Below are positions 4,767 through 10,683 of a stretch of DNA of 32,502 nt, piece after piece. The notes below the pieces were generated by a model. That model was not told the origin of the DNA and did no database searches. It worked only from the letters and a program-made list of their open reading frames with translations. The DNA lies in the IMG/VR virus record IMGVR_UViG_3300032088_000040, positions 1 through 32,502 of that record. One strand, given 5' to 3'. The translations under genes and the position numbers were made by a program. Source of the stretch: a virus. Numbering within the stretch: the first letter of the stretch is position 1; every line of letters begins with the position of its first letter.

Positions 4767-5198
4767 ATGTATCGTGTTGAAATTGAGGTAGAGGGACAAC
4801 CCCAAGGCAAGGCCAGACCGCGCATGAGCCGATTTGGTCACGTTTACACGCCTCAGAAGACTAGAGAGTATGAAAAGCGCATAAAGGCCGCTGTGTGGGC
4901 CGCTATGCAGCGAGAACGGCTGGAAGCAACCAACAGGCCCGTTCATATAGATATGGTTGCTTTTATGGACATTCCGAAAAGCTGGTCGAATACTAAAAAG
5001 ATCGCCGCTGAGTTTGACGCATTTCGGCACACGACAAAGCCAGACTTAGACAACATATTGAAGGCCGCTTTAGACGGCATATCAGGGCCGCAGGGCGTTA
5101 TATTGGATGATAAGCAAGTTCACAGCGTCAAAGCTAAAAAGGTGTTCTGTCACCCCGACAGAGGCCCGGTGCTTTATATATCTATCTCTTGGGAATAG
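4767..5198 (+). CDS. rusA: RusA-type Holliday junction resolvase
   Basis: A 143-aa endonuclease that cuts four-way DNA junctions symmetrically, working as a dimer. Seen: the substrate-side N-terminus GKARPRM (14-20), then the acidic core KPDLDNILKAALDGI (91-105) with Asp93 and Asp95, and a third acidic site in GVILDDKQV (110-118, Asp114). These match the three catalytic aspartates of RusA, and Lys99 the conserved lysine. Length is usual. It is the only rightward gene within a leftward block and its last 25 bases overlap the end of the HNH gene. The ribosome binding site is poor, so the start at 4767 is likely but not certain. Role: resolving recombination intermediates before packaging. Confidence 0.93.
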   Translation: MYRVEIEVEGQPQGKARPRMSRFGHVYTPQKTREYEKRIKAAVWAAMQRERLEATNRPVHIDMVAFMDIPKSWSNTKKIAAEFDAFRHTTKPDLDNILKAALDGISGPQGVILDDKQVHSVKAKKVFCHPDRGPVLYISISWE

Positions 5199-5488
5199 GA
5201 GTAATCTGGCCCATAAAGATCGCGCCATTCTTTCGGACTTTGGTGAATGGCAATTTTACTGTTGTCCCATAATCCCTGATGGTGTCCCTCACATAGTGGG
5301 ATCGCCATTCGATCAGCGGTTTTCGATCTACTGAACCTATCGTGAATAACGTGGTGCGCTTGAGTCGGTGACATTTGCGGCAAGTCAAATGCCGTGCAAA
5401 TACAGCAATCCTTTTCCCGAAGCATCTGCAAAAACTTCGGGTCTTTCTTGGCCTTGCTAGGCTTTGGGTTAGACCACACTAATTCCAT
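5174..5488 (-). CDS. HNH-type nuclease-like protein (DUF968/Ref-like)
   Basis: A 104-aa protein with a zinc-finger HNH layout: CCIC (28-31), AHHVI (44-48), then LCEGHHQGLW (65-74). The cysteine pairs would hold zinc and the His pair forms the nuclease core. Small DUF968-type proteins near rusA in lambdoid phages share this pattern, and that supports a recombination-linked nuclease. AGGA precedes the ATG at 5488. A 7-pair hairpin (5499-5517) sits just upstream, and the 19-bp repeat copy 2 lies before it. The 3' end overlaps rusA tail to tail, so transcripts of the two genes are partly antisense. Confidence 0.8.
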   Translation of the reverse strand: MELVWSNPKPSKAKKDPKFLQMLREKDCCICTAFDLPQMSPTQAHHVIHDRFSRSKTADRMAIPLCEGHHQGLWDNSKIAIHQSPKEWRDLYGPDYSYSQEIDI

Positions 5489-5498
5489 TTAATCCTCA

Positions 5499-5517
5499 GT
5501 TGGCACCAGCTGCCAAC
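5499..5517 (-). promoter_or_regulatory. Leader hairpin before the HNH gene
   Basis: GTTGGCA and TGCCAAC pair perfectly over 7 bases around a 5-base loop, ending 6 bases before the AGGA region of the gene starting at 5488. There is no T-tract after it on the minus strand. It could set access to the ribosome binding site or mark an RNA processing point. Confidence 0.5.
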
Positions 5518-5569
5518 AAATATAAGTAAAGACCCTCTGTTTGTCTAAATAGTGAAGGTAGTTTTGAAT

Positions 5570-5588
5570 TGGATTTTTTTCAAGTTTG
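5570..5588 (-). repeat. 19-bp exact repeat, copy 2
   Basis: Identical to 4464-4482 and in the same orientation. It begins 4 bases after the stop of the DUF1367-like gene and lies in the roughly 100-bp leader of the HNH gene, which holds no ORF. With TTGAAA as -35, the hexamer 17 bases on is TACCTT, a poor -10. Confidence 0.75.
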
Positions 5589-5592
5589 TTAT

Positions 5593-5994
5593 TTACCTAC
5601 CGTGCAGTGGGTCATATCCAACAGCCTCTGCTAATTTACTCATGGCGAGTTCAAAATATGTCATAAACTCTGCCTGTGTCATGGCGCTAAACTCTGTGCT
5701 GTCCACATGGCGCACGATGCTGGACGTGAGCGGCGATATGGTGGTCTTGTAATAGCCGCAAACCAATTTCAGTTCATGGTGTAAGTGCTGGGCTGTCGGC
5801 CACATACCAGTGCTTTCACACGCGGTTTTTAAAGTTGACCAATACAGGTTGTGGTGCGGGTTTGATCTTGTCCCGGTCACTGACAGGTTAAAAAGCTGTC
5901 CCGATTTGCACTCGTTTAAACGCTCGGAGTCATGTTGAGAAACAGGCAGTAACTGCCCATCCCTCAACTCAACTTGAATTTTAGGCACTTTCAT
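5593..5994 (-). CDS. DUF1367-like recombination-region protein
   Basis: A 133-aa protein. Seen: residues 20-35 DSERLNECKSGQLFNL, the HHNLYWSTLK segment (about 47-56), the WPTAQHLHHELKLVCGYY helix and a C-terminal FMTYFELAMSKLAEAVGYDPL. The order (G..F......RN...H..Y...L, then WPT...LH..LK...GY) is that of phage DUF1367-type proteins as I recall them. These are of unknown function and commonly sit beside SSB, RusA or NinB-type genes. The start lies in TAATG with the SSB stop, so it is coupled to SSB. An accessory role in recombination or replication is inferred from neighbours only. Confidence 0.6.
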   Translation of the reverse strand: MKVPKIQVELRDGQLLPVSQHDSERLNECKSGQLFNLSVTGTRSNPHHNLYWSTLKTACESTGMWPTAQHLHHELKLVCGYYKTTISPLTSSIVRHVDSTEFSAMTQAEFMTYFELAMSKLAEAVGYDPLHGR

Positions 5995-6377
5995 TAGAAT
6001 GGGATTTCATCGTCCATGTCGGAAGATGTGCCATTAGGTGAGTTAACAGGGTTCACATGGTTAACAGGGTCACTAGAGGCGCTCTTAGAACTTTGAAGCG
6101 TCAAATCGTTAACCGTTACGCCCAGATATGTTTTGCCGTTATATTCGCGCCGTGTTAGCTCTCCGCTTACAGTAACTTTGGAACCTTTGCGCACATACGG
6201 AACAACGGCTATGCCGCGCTTGCCCCAAAACGTGCAATCAAAATACATGGTTGATTTGTTTGCACCATAACCATCGTCCACAGCTAACGAGAACGAACCG
6301 AGCCCAGCTTTGTCCATTCCCCCCTCTTTAACCTCACCATCTTTGGTTGCAGTCCCTGCGATTGTAATGACTTTCAT
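5994..6377 (-). CDS. ssb: Single-stranded DNA-binding protein
   Basis: A 127-aa OB-fold protein: ITIAGTATKDGEVK at the start, core FDCTFWGKRG..VVPYVRKGSKVTVSGEL, then REYNGKTYLGVTVNDL, a Ser/Asn/Pro-rich linker and the acidic tip DMDDEIPF. The ending matches the conserved SSB tip (DDDIPF) that binds partner proteins such as host exonuclease I, RecO or PriA. It would protect single-stranded phage DNA and work with the annealing protein encoded just upstream, with which it overlaps (ATGA at 6377-6374). The length is short, as usual for phage SSBs. Confidence 0.93.
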   Translation of the reverse strand: MKVITIAGTATKDGEVKEGGMDKAGLGSFSLAVDDGYGANKSTMYFDCTFWGKRGIAVVPYVRKGSKVTVSGELTRREYNGKTYLGVTVNDLTLQSSKSASSDPVNHVNPVNSPNGTSSDMDDEIPF

Positions 6378-6985
6378 AATTCTAGCTCCTTTTTGCGATC
6401 ATCATGTGCTTCAACCATGCGGTTAAAGTCTTCCTCTGAAAGACCGACTTGGTTTATAGTTTTGACGTATTTTGGTTCAAACTTTTGGAAATTAGCCGCG
6501 CTGCAACCGTTACTGTAGAAATCAACAACCGCCTGCACCCGATCATCTGGGGCTATGCTCATTGGCGTGTGCTTTGGTGCTATTGTTTCGTTCTTGCGTT
6601 CAACACCCACCATTTCATTAGCAGACGCATATGTGCCGCCATGTAAGCCCAGCGAAGCCAATGCGCGTCCAATTGCAGATGTTTCGCAAACTTCCAAGGC
6701 TGATGTTTTGGTTATGTAGGATGATCCGCGTATTTCTTCCGCAAGGCCCGATCCAACAATAAAACCGTCTTTGTCTTTAATGATGGCTCGGACAACGACC
6801 GTTTGTTGGTCGTTATATACAAGCTCTGTTTCGATCCCGTAATTGCCTCCAAACGTAATGCGGAAGGCTTCCATTCGTGTGGAAACCTCTGTGTATGACT
6901 TGCCGCCCTTTTGCATAACGCCGTGAGATTTGTTTAACTCACTGACAAGCTCCATAGCATCGTGGAATTTTTTGGTCTCGGTCAT
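6374..6985 (-). CDS. Single-strand annealing recombinase-like protein (ERF/Rad52-type)
   Basis: A 203-aa protein whose core GSGLAEEIRGSS (about 78-89), ITKTSALEVCETSAIGRALAS and LGLHGGTYASANEM is the signature seen in phage ERF-like single-strand annealing proteins: the glycine/serine loop, then the ETSAIGRALA helix and the Y.SANE ending. It would pair complementary strands during recombination-dependent replication or repair. The C-terminal part (about 130-203) is more variable. It is translationally coupled on both sides (TAATG at the start, ATGA at the end) and is the second gene of the leftward unit from the 7198-7263 promoter region. Confidence 0.82.
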   Translation of the reverse strand: MTETKKFHDAMELVSELNKSHGVMQKGGKSYTEVSTRMEAFRITFGGNYGIETELVYNDQQTVVVRAIIKDKDGFIVGSGLAEEIRGSSYITKTSALEVCETSAIGRALASLGLHGGTYASANEMVGVERKNETIAPKHTPMSIAPDDRVQAVVDFYSNGCSAANFQKFEPKYVKTINQVGLSEEDFNRMVEAHDDRKKELEL

Positions 6986-7173
6986 TATTGGTCTCCCCCA
7001 AAGTCTCTAATTGTTTTGCTTATTTTTTCGATTGCACCGACAGGAAAGTTTAGCTTGTTATACTCTTCAAAGCTGATTTCTTTCTGTTCAAATTTTTTGG
7101 AAACGTCCATCCAGTGTTCGGTTAGCAATGTGTACATCTTGCTAATTAACAACTCTTTATCGTTTACGGTCAT
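6985..7173 (-). CDS. Hypothetical 62-aa protein, first gene of recombination unit
   Basis: ATG at 7173 is preferred because GGGAG lies 10 bases upstream; a start at 7197 would add 8 residues. The protein is a small helical one (NDKELLISKMYTLLTEHWMD, then SFEEYNKLNFPVGAIEKISK). Its stop overlaps the start of the annealing protein. No known domain is recognised. It may be an accessory partner of the recombinase, judged only from the coupling. Confidence 0.65.
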   Translation of the reverse strand: MTVNDKELLISKMYTLLTEHWMDVSKKFEQKEISFEEYNKLNFPVGAIEKISKTIRDFGGDQ

Positions 7174-7204
7174 TGTTATTTCTCCCATTGTCTGCATCTT
7201 GGGG

Positions 7205-7244
7205 TTTACAATAGATATTTGCGGGTGTAAAGCATAAATTGCAA
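7205..7244. promoter_or_regulatory. Divergent promoter/operator region between early units
   Basis: The 90-bp gap between the 62-aa gene and the Cro-like gene holds TTTACA at 7205, TGTAAA at 7226 (an inverted repeat with 15 bases between) and TTGCAA at 7239. TGTAAA, 7 bases, TTGCAA is the same half-module seen at 4062 and 4697. Either strand has TTTACA followed 17 bases later by TAAAGC or TAAACC as weak -35/-10 pairs. Transcription must begin here in both directions. Confidence 0.55.
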
Positions 7245-7263
7245 ATAATTGATGGAGACTTAA

Positions 7264-7434
7264 ATGCTAACGCCAGACGAAATTCGTGAAAAGCTGACTG
7301 ACGTAAACATGAGCAAGATTGCCAGAGAGACAGGTTTAACGCGCCCGACGATATATAAATTTCTGACCGGGGCTGAAAATATGCAGTATGATACTGTCAG
7401 AAGGGTTTCGGAATACTTTGAAAGGGAAGTCTAA
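7264..7434 (+). CDS. Small Cro/XRE-like helix-turn-helix regulator
   Basis: A 56-aa protein that is nothing but a helix-turn-helix: EIREKLTDVNMSKIARETG, then LTRPTIYKFLTGAENMQYDT and a closing helix VRRVSEYFE. This is the XRE/Cro layout with the recognition helix at about residues 26-35. GGAG is placed 6 bases before the ATG. The stop overlaps the initiator's start (TAATG). Position at a divergent promoter that carries inverted TTTACA/TGTAAA boxes suggests autoregulation and switching of the early units, in the manner of lambda Cro. Direct binding is inferred. Confidence 0.82.
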   Translation: MLTPDEIREKLTDVNMSKIARETGLTRPTIYKFLTGAENMQYDTVRRVSEYFEREV

Positions 7435-8126
7435 TGTCTCACCAAATGACAGCACTTGCTATGGAACAGGACTTAGCCCCTGCCCCAAAGATTGTTCTGT
7501 ATTGGATTGCTAACCACCATAACGGTGAAACTGGCTTGTGCTTTCCGAGTATCAACAGGCTGGCTAAGGTGTGCAGAATGTCCCGGCGATCTGTGGAGAA
7601 GCATATAGCCGATCTGGCAGGGCTTGGTCTTATACAGGTGACACAAAGGTTTCGTGCTGAAGGTGGTAAGACTTCCAATAGTTACCAGTTGTTTCTCAAG
7701 AGTTCCCAAGAGTTCCAGACCGATGCGCAAAATCTGCGTATGGGTAGCGCAAAAACTGCGCATGGGGATACGCAAAATCTGCGCATGAATAACCTTGGAA
7801 GAAAGAACCTTGGAATAGAAGATAATATATTGGTCGAAAAGTTTGACGATTTTTATAAATGCTTCCCAAGAAAGACGGCGAAGGGTTTAGCGAGAAAGGC
7901 TTGGGAACTTGCAGTTGCAAAGACCAACCCTGATGTTATTATTTCAAAGGCTGCTTTGTATGCGGCCAGTGTAGAGGGCAAAGACAAAAAGTTTATCCCG
8001 CATCCCGCTACATGGTTAAATCAAGAACGATGGGATGATGAAGTATTCGCTCAAGCAGACAGCGAACAAAATCAACAAAACTTAGTGCATAAGATTTTTG
8101 CAGAAATGGTGAAACCAAATGCGTGA
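7434..8126 (+). CDS. Replication initiator, lambda O-like, with winged helix
   Basis: A 230-aa protein. Residues about 17-88 form a HTH_36-type winged helix (IVLYWIANHHN, CFPSINRLAKVCRMSRRSVE, HIADLAGLGLI). Residues 89-135 are a low-complexity linker, and 136-205 form a second domain with FYKCFPRKTAKGLARKAW and PHPATWLNQERW, seen in many phage replication initiators. It should bind origin iterons and recruit the host helicase. The linker is encoded by three palindromic DNA repeats (7723-7787), exactly where lambda carries its origin within O. The start is coupled to the Cro-like gene by TAATG. Family membership is clear; the host partner is inferred. Confidence 0.85.
   Translation: MSHQMTALAMEQDLAPAPKIVLYWIANHHNGETGLCFPSINRLAKVCRMSRRSVEKHIADLAGLGLIQVTQRFRAEGGKTSNSYQLFLKSSQEFQTDAQNLRMGSAKTAHGDTQNLRMNNLGRKNLGIEDNILVEKFDDFYKCFPRKTAKGLARKAWELAVAKTNPDVIISKAALYAASVEGKDKKFIPHPATWLNQERWDDEVFAQADSEQNQQNLVHKIFAEMVKPNA
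7723..7858. other. Putative replication origin: three iterons plus AT-rich segment
   Basis: Three related 18-bp palindromic repeats lie at 7725-7742, 7747-7764 and 7770-7787, core GCGCAAAATCTGCGCATG with small changes. Each has TGCGCA-type arms around an A-rich centre. Start-to-start spacing is 22 and 23 bases, not a multiple of three, so the repeats are kept as DNA and not as a protein repeat. They are followed by a doubled AACCTTGGAA (7791 and 7806) and an AT-rich stretch at about 7816-7858, which would serve as the unwinding element. The layout is that of lambda ori. Confidence 0.75.
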
Positions 8127-8613
8127 AGAACAGCTACAAGAATTAACACTTAAACTTCTAAGCCGATTAAATCCACCAAGGGCGATAATCGGGCAAGCAA
8201 AAGCGATCAAAGATGAAGCCTCATTTCTTTCTAAGTGCATAAGCAGACATGCGCCAAGCCGAGGTTTGACGGATTGGTTTGAAGAGTTTGAAGAGGCTGT
8301 TCTGGGTAACTTAGAAACCCGCACATGGCCGACAGCTAAAGAGCTTTCTAAGGCAGCGCGGCAAATACGAAAAGAAAAGCCTCTCTTTGCCGATCTTAGT
8401 GGGGAAGGTGAGTGGTTGCTTGACCCAGTAACAATTAATGCAAAGCGCATTCAAGGCGGTCATCCAGTGTGTGAAACATGGTTAAGTGGTAAACGGGCGA
8501 AATCCATGCTGGCTACGGGTATGATTTGTGAAGCTGATATAAATAGGTACAAAAAAACGATAAGGTTTCAAAAATCTATTTGGGGGAAAGAAAGTGGCGA
8601 GTTTGACGAATGA
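8119..8613 (+). CDS. Initiator partner protein, possible helicase-loader position
   Basis: A 164-aa mostly helical protein whose start overlaps the initiator's end by 8 nt. It has a helical N-terminal region (EEQLQELTLKLLSRLNPP, then AIIGQAKAIKDEASFL), a middle with RTWPTAKELSKAARQIRK, and a basic C-terminal part (RYKKTIRFQKS). The place corresponds to lambda P, the loader that brings host DnaB to the origin. I see no Walker A motif, which would be present in DnaC-type loaders but not in lambda P. A role in initiation is inferred from position; no family is recognised with certainty. Confidence 0.6.
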   Translation: MREEQLQELTLKLLSRLNPPRAIIGQAKAIKDEASFLSKCISRHAPSRGLTDWFEEFEEAVLGNLETRTWPTAKELSKAARQIRKEKPLFADLSGEGEWLLDPVTINAKRIQGGHPVCETWLSGKRAKSMLATGMICEADINRYKKTIRFQKSIWGKESGEFDE

Positions 8614-8684
8614 GCAATTTTATGCTTAAATGCAGATACTGTTCTCACAGACAGTCTGCTCGGTTAGTTTCCTCCCAGAGCTAA
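8610..8684 (+). CDS. 24-aa Cys-containing peptide
   Basis: ATG at 8610 overlaps the previous stop (ATGA). The peptide MSNFMLKCRYCSHRQSARL followed by VSSQS contains one CxxC like half of a zinc ribbon. It ends 9 bases before the terminator stem at 8694. It may be a remnant of a small zinc-ribbon protein or a real short product; support is the overlap only. Confidence 0.4.
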   Translation: MSNFMLKCRYCSHRQSARLVSSQS

Positions 8685-8693
8685 CTCCCCTAT

Positions 8694-8741
8694 CTGGCAG
8701 AGAAGCAAGTTTCCCAATTCCTTGTTTCTCTGTCAGTTTTT
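8694..8741 (+). terminator. Strong intrinsic terminator after the replication unit
   Basis: A 16-pair stem (8694-8709 with 8721-8736, 14 Watson-Crick pairs and two G-U) around an 11-base loop, followed by TTTTT at 8737-8741. This is a textbook intrinsic terminator on the plus strand. It separates the early rightward unit from the packaging and structural genes. Late transcription must therefore start after it or pass through it. Confidence 0.88.
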
Positions 8742-8774
8742 AAATTTCTACGCACCCTGAGAAGGACGTAACAA

Positions 8775-9101
8775 ATGGATAAAGATGATAATTCCCGTAA
8801 AGTAGGGGAATCTATGGAGCCAAAAGCTGCTGGTAATCGAGGCAAAGGCAGAAAAAAAGGCGTTCCAAACAAGAACACAAAGCTCCTAAAAGATGCAATT
8901 TTGATGGCGGCTGAGAAAGCTGGCAACTCAATTGGGGGCGATGGGATAGTTTCATATCTTGAATTGCAAGCGGTAGAAAATCCAAGTGGGTTTATGAACT
9001 TGATGGGGAAGGTTCTACCTCTGCAAGTTAATGGCTCTGGGGTCGATGGTGAGCATGTTATCACCTATAAATGGTTAAGTGATGCCGACCAAGACGATTA
9101 A
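8775..9101 (+). CDS. terS: Terminase small subunit-like protein
   Basis: A 108-aa protein with a basic, Gly-rich N-terminal part (GNRGKGRKKGVPNKNTKLL, about 20-38), then a helical segment (LKDAILMAAEKAG) and GGDGIVSYLELQAVENPSGF followed by LMGKVLPLQV. This set is common to small terminase-like proteins placed right before terL in many phages. It would select viral DNA for packaging and stimulate the large subunit. GAGAAGGA precedes the start and its end overlaps terL by 20 nt. It is the first gene after the terminator, so a late promoter may lie in 8742-8774, though none is evident. Confidence 0.82.
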   Translation: MDKDDNSRKVGESMEPKAAGNRGKGRKKGVPNKNTKLLKDAILMAAEKAGNSIGGDGIVSYLELQAVENPSGFMNLMGKVLPLQVNGSGVDGEHVITYKWLSDADQDD

Positions 9102-10341
9102 CTACCGGCCAAGACATCATGTAAGGCCATATCATGCGCGAAAGCAACGCTGGGCGGTAATCGTAGCTCACAGGCGCTTTGGCAAGACAGTTGCGGCTAT
9201 CAACGACCTTATACGAGATGCCTTAACGATACCGCGTGAAAAGGTGAGGGTTGCATACATTGCGCCGTATTACCGACAGGCGAAGGCTATCGCTTGGGAT
9301 TACTTGCTAGAATACACCAGAGACATTGAGGGCGCTGTTGCCAATGCAAGCGAATTGCGTGTGGATTTCCCGAATGGCTCCCGCATCCGTTTATTCGGCG
9401 CTGATAACTATGATGCCATGCGTGGGTTGTATTTTGACAGCGTTGTGCTTGATGAACCCGCTGACTTCCCGGCTAATGCTTGGCCTGTTGTTATTCGCCC
9501 TAGCCTTGCCGACCGTAAGGGCCGCGCCACGTTTATTGGAACGCCCAAGGGCAAAAACGACTTCTGGGACATTTACCACCACGCGCAAAGCGATCCAGAT
9601 TGGTTCTGTGCGATGTACAAAGCTGATGAAACGGGCGTCTTAGATGATGAGGAACTAGCGGAAGCAGAGCGCACAATGGGAGAAGATCGTTATGCTCAAG
9701 AGTTTCTTTGCTCTTTCGAGGCTGCGATCCAAGGCGCATATTATGCCACAGAAATGAAAAAGGCCAAAGAAGAAAAGCGCATTTCAAACGTGCCATACGA
9801 TCCTAGCGTGGGTGTGGTTACCGCATGGGACTTGGGTATTGGCGACAGCACGGCTATCTGGTTTGCGCAATATGTCGGCAAAGAAATCCGCTTAATAGAT
9901 TACTATGAGAGCAGCGGTGTAGGTTTAGACCATTACGCAAAGGCTCTAAGTGAGCGTGGCTATCATTACGAGCAGCATATTTTGCCGCACGATGTCAGAG
10001 TTAAGGAGCTTGGCACCGGCAAGAGCAGATTGGAAACGCTGGACGCGCTGGGCATTAAAGACATAGAAATAGCTCCCCGGCTGGGAATAGAAGATGGCAT
10101 TCAGGCCGCGCGTTCCATGCTGAACCGTTGTTGGTTTGATGAAAGCAAGTGTGAGCGTGGCGTTGAAGCGATGTTGCAATATCGGCGTGAGTTTGATGAG
10201 CGGATGAAGTCTTGGCGCGGCAGACCCTTGCACGATTGGACTTCTCATGGTGCGGATGCGTTCAGATATTTGGCTGTTGGTTATAAGCCAGAGGCCGATT
10301 GGGGCGCACCAATCAAGCGCGGATTGCGTGGAATAGCATAA
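9082..10341 (+). CDS. terL: Terminase large subunit
   Basis: The packaging motor, 419 aa from ATG 9082 (GTG at 9079 is an alternative). Seen: the Walker A-like loop AHRRFGKT at residues 29-36, Walker B VVLDEPADF at about 121-129, the coupling motif FIGTPKGKNDFW soon after, and the RNase H-like nuclease with AWDLGIGDSTAIW and a later acidic HDWTSHGADAFRY near the C-terminus. This is the full ATPase plus nuclease order of TerL. It docks on the portal and cuts concatemers. Whether packaging is headful or site-specific cannot be decided here. The redundant, permuted-looking ends would suit headful, but assembly alone explains them. Confidence 0.96.
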   Translation: MPTKTINYRPRHHVRPYHARKQRWAVIVAHRRFGKTVAAINDLIRDALTIPREKVRVAYIAPYYRQAKAIAWDYLLEYTRDIEGAVANASELRVDFPNGSRIRLFGADNYDAMRGLYFDSVVLDEPADFPANAWPVVIRPSLADRKGRATFIGTPKGKNDFWDIYHHAQSDPDWFCAMYKADETGVLDDEELAEAERTMGEDRYAQEFLCSFEAAIQGAYYATEMKKAKEEKRISNVPYDPSVGVVTAWDLGIGDSTAIWFAQYVGKEIRLIDYYESSGVGLDHYAKALSERGYHYEQHILPHDVRVKELGTGKSRLETLDALGIKDIEIAPRLGIEDGIQAARSMLNRCWFDESKCERGVEAMLQYRREFDERMKSWRGRPLHDWTSHGADAFRYLAVGYKPEADWGAPIKRGLRGIA

Positions 10342-10376
10342 TGTGATACTGTGTGATTGAAAAACACAGGTGCATC

Positions 10377-10526
10377 ATGGCGAAAATGACTAAAGCACAA
10401 ATTGCGAGAGCTAAGGCTATGTCCGAGCGCGAGGGTTCTGCGTATCCCAATGCTTGGTCAAATTTAAAAGTTATCAGAGCAGATGCAAAGAAATCCAAGA
10501 AAAAACCAGTAAAAAGGAAAGCATGA
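10377..10526 (+). CDS. 49-aa basic protein (MAKMTKAQIARAKAM type)
   Basis: A 49-codon frame starting shortly after terL. It begins MAKMTKAQIARAKAM, has a short SAYPNAWSNL segment and ends in a Lys-rich tail. Small proteins with this start occur in marine phage structural regions by recollection. A 6-pair hairpin (CTGTGT/ACACAG, 10349-10369) lies between terL and this start. Its end overlaps the next tiny gene (ATGATG). Basic charge suggests binding to DNA or to the acidic scaffold; the function is unknown. Confidence 0.7.
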   Translation: MAKMTKAQIARAKAMSEREGSAYPNAWSNLKVIRADAKKSKKKPVKRKA

Positions 10527-10579
10527 TGGGTTATGGCAAAAAAGGTATGGGTAAGAAAAAGGGCGGCAAAAAGAAATGA
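10523..10579 (+). CDS. 18-aa Gly/Lys-rich peptide
   Basis: MMGYGKKGMGKKKGGKKK, eighteen residues, overlaps the gene before it (ATGA) and the gene after it (ATGA). Very short Gly/Lys peptides of this kind sit next to packaging genes in marine phages by recollection. The high positive charge suits DNA binding in the head. Whether the first or second ATG is used is open. Confidence 0.5.
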   Translation: MMGYGKKGMGKKKGGKKK

Positions 10580-10680
10580 AAACTGGTAAGTATTCTTCCG
10601 CAGCATCCTTCAAACCATGCAAGGGTTGCCCTACACCAAGCAAATGCGCAATGGCTGGCAAGTGTTTAGCAAAGGCATAA
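10576..10680 (+). CDS. 34-aa four-cysteine peptide
   Basis: Starts in ATGA overlap and encodes MKTGKYSSAASFKPCKG then CPTPSKCAMAGKC and LAKA. The four cysteines (CxxC...CxxxxxC) could bind a metal ion. Similar TP.KC..AGKC peptides are seen in marine phages by recollection. It forms a run of three tiny coupled genes with the two before it and ends 3 bases before the large gene. Function unknown. Confidence 0.65.
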   Translation: MKTGKYSSAASFKPCKGCPTPSKCAMAGKCLAKA

Positions 10681-10683
10681 ATT

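Noticed and set aside
8641-8690. tRNA-like set of small stems (AGAC/GTCT, GTTAG/CTAAC)
   Set aside because: There is no acceptor stem, no TTCRA T-loop and no correct spacing. I found no tRNA in the window.
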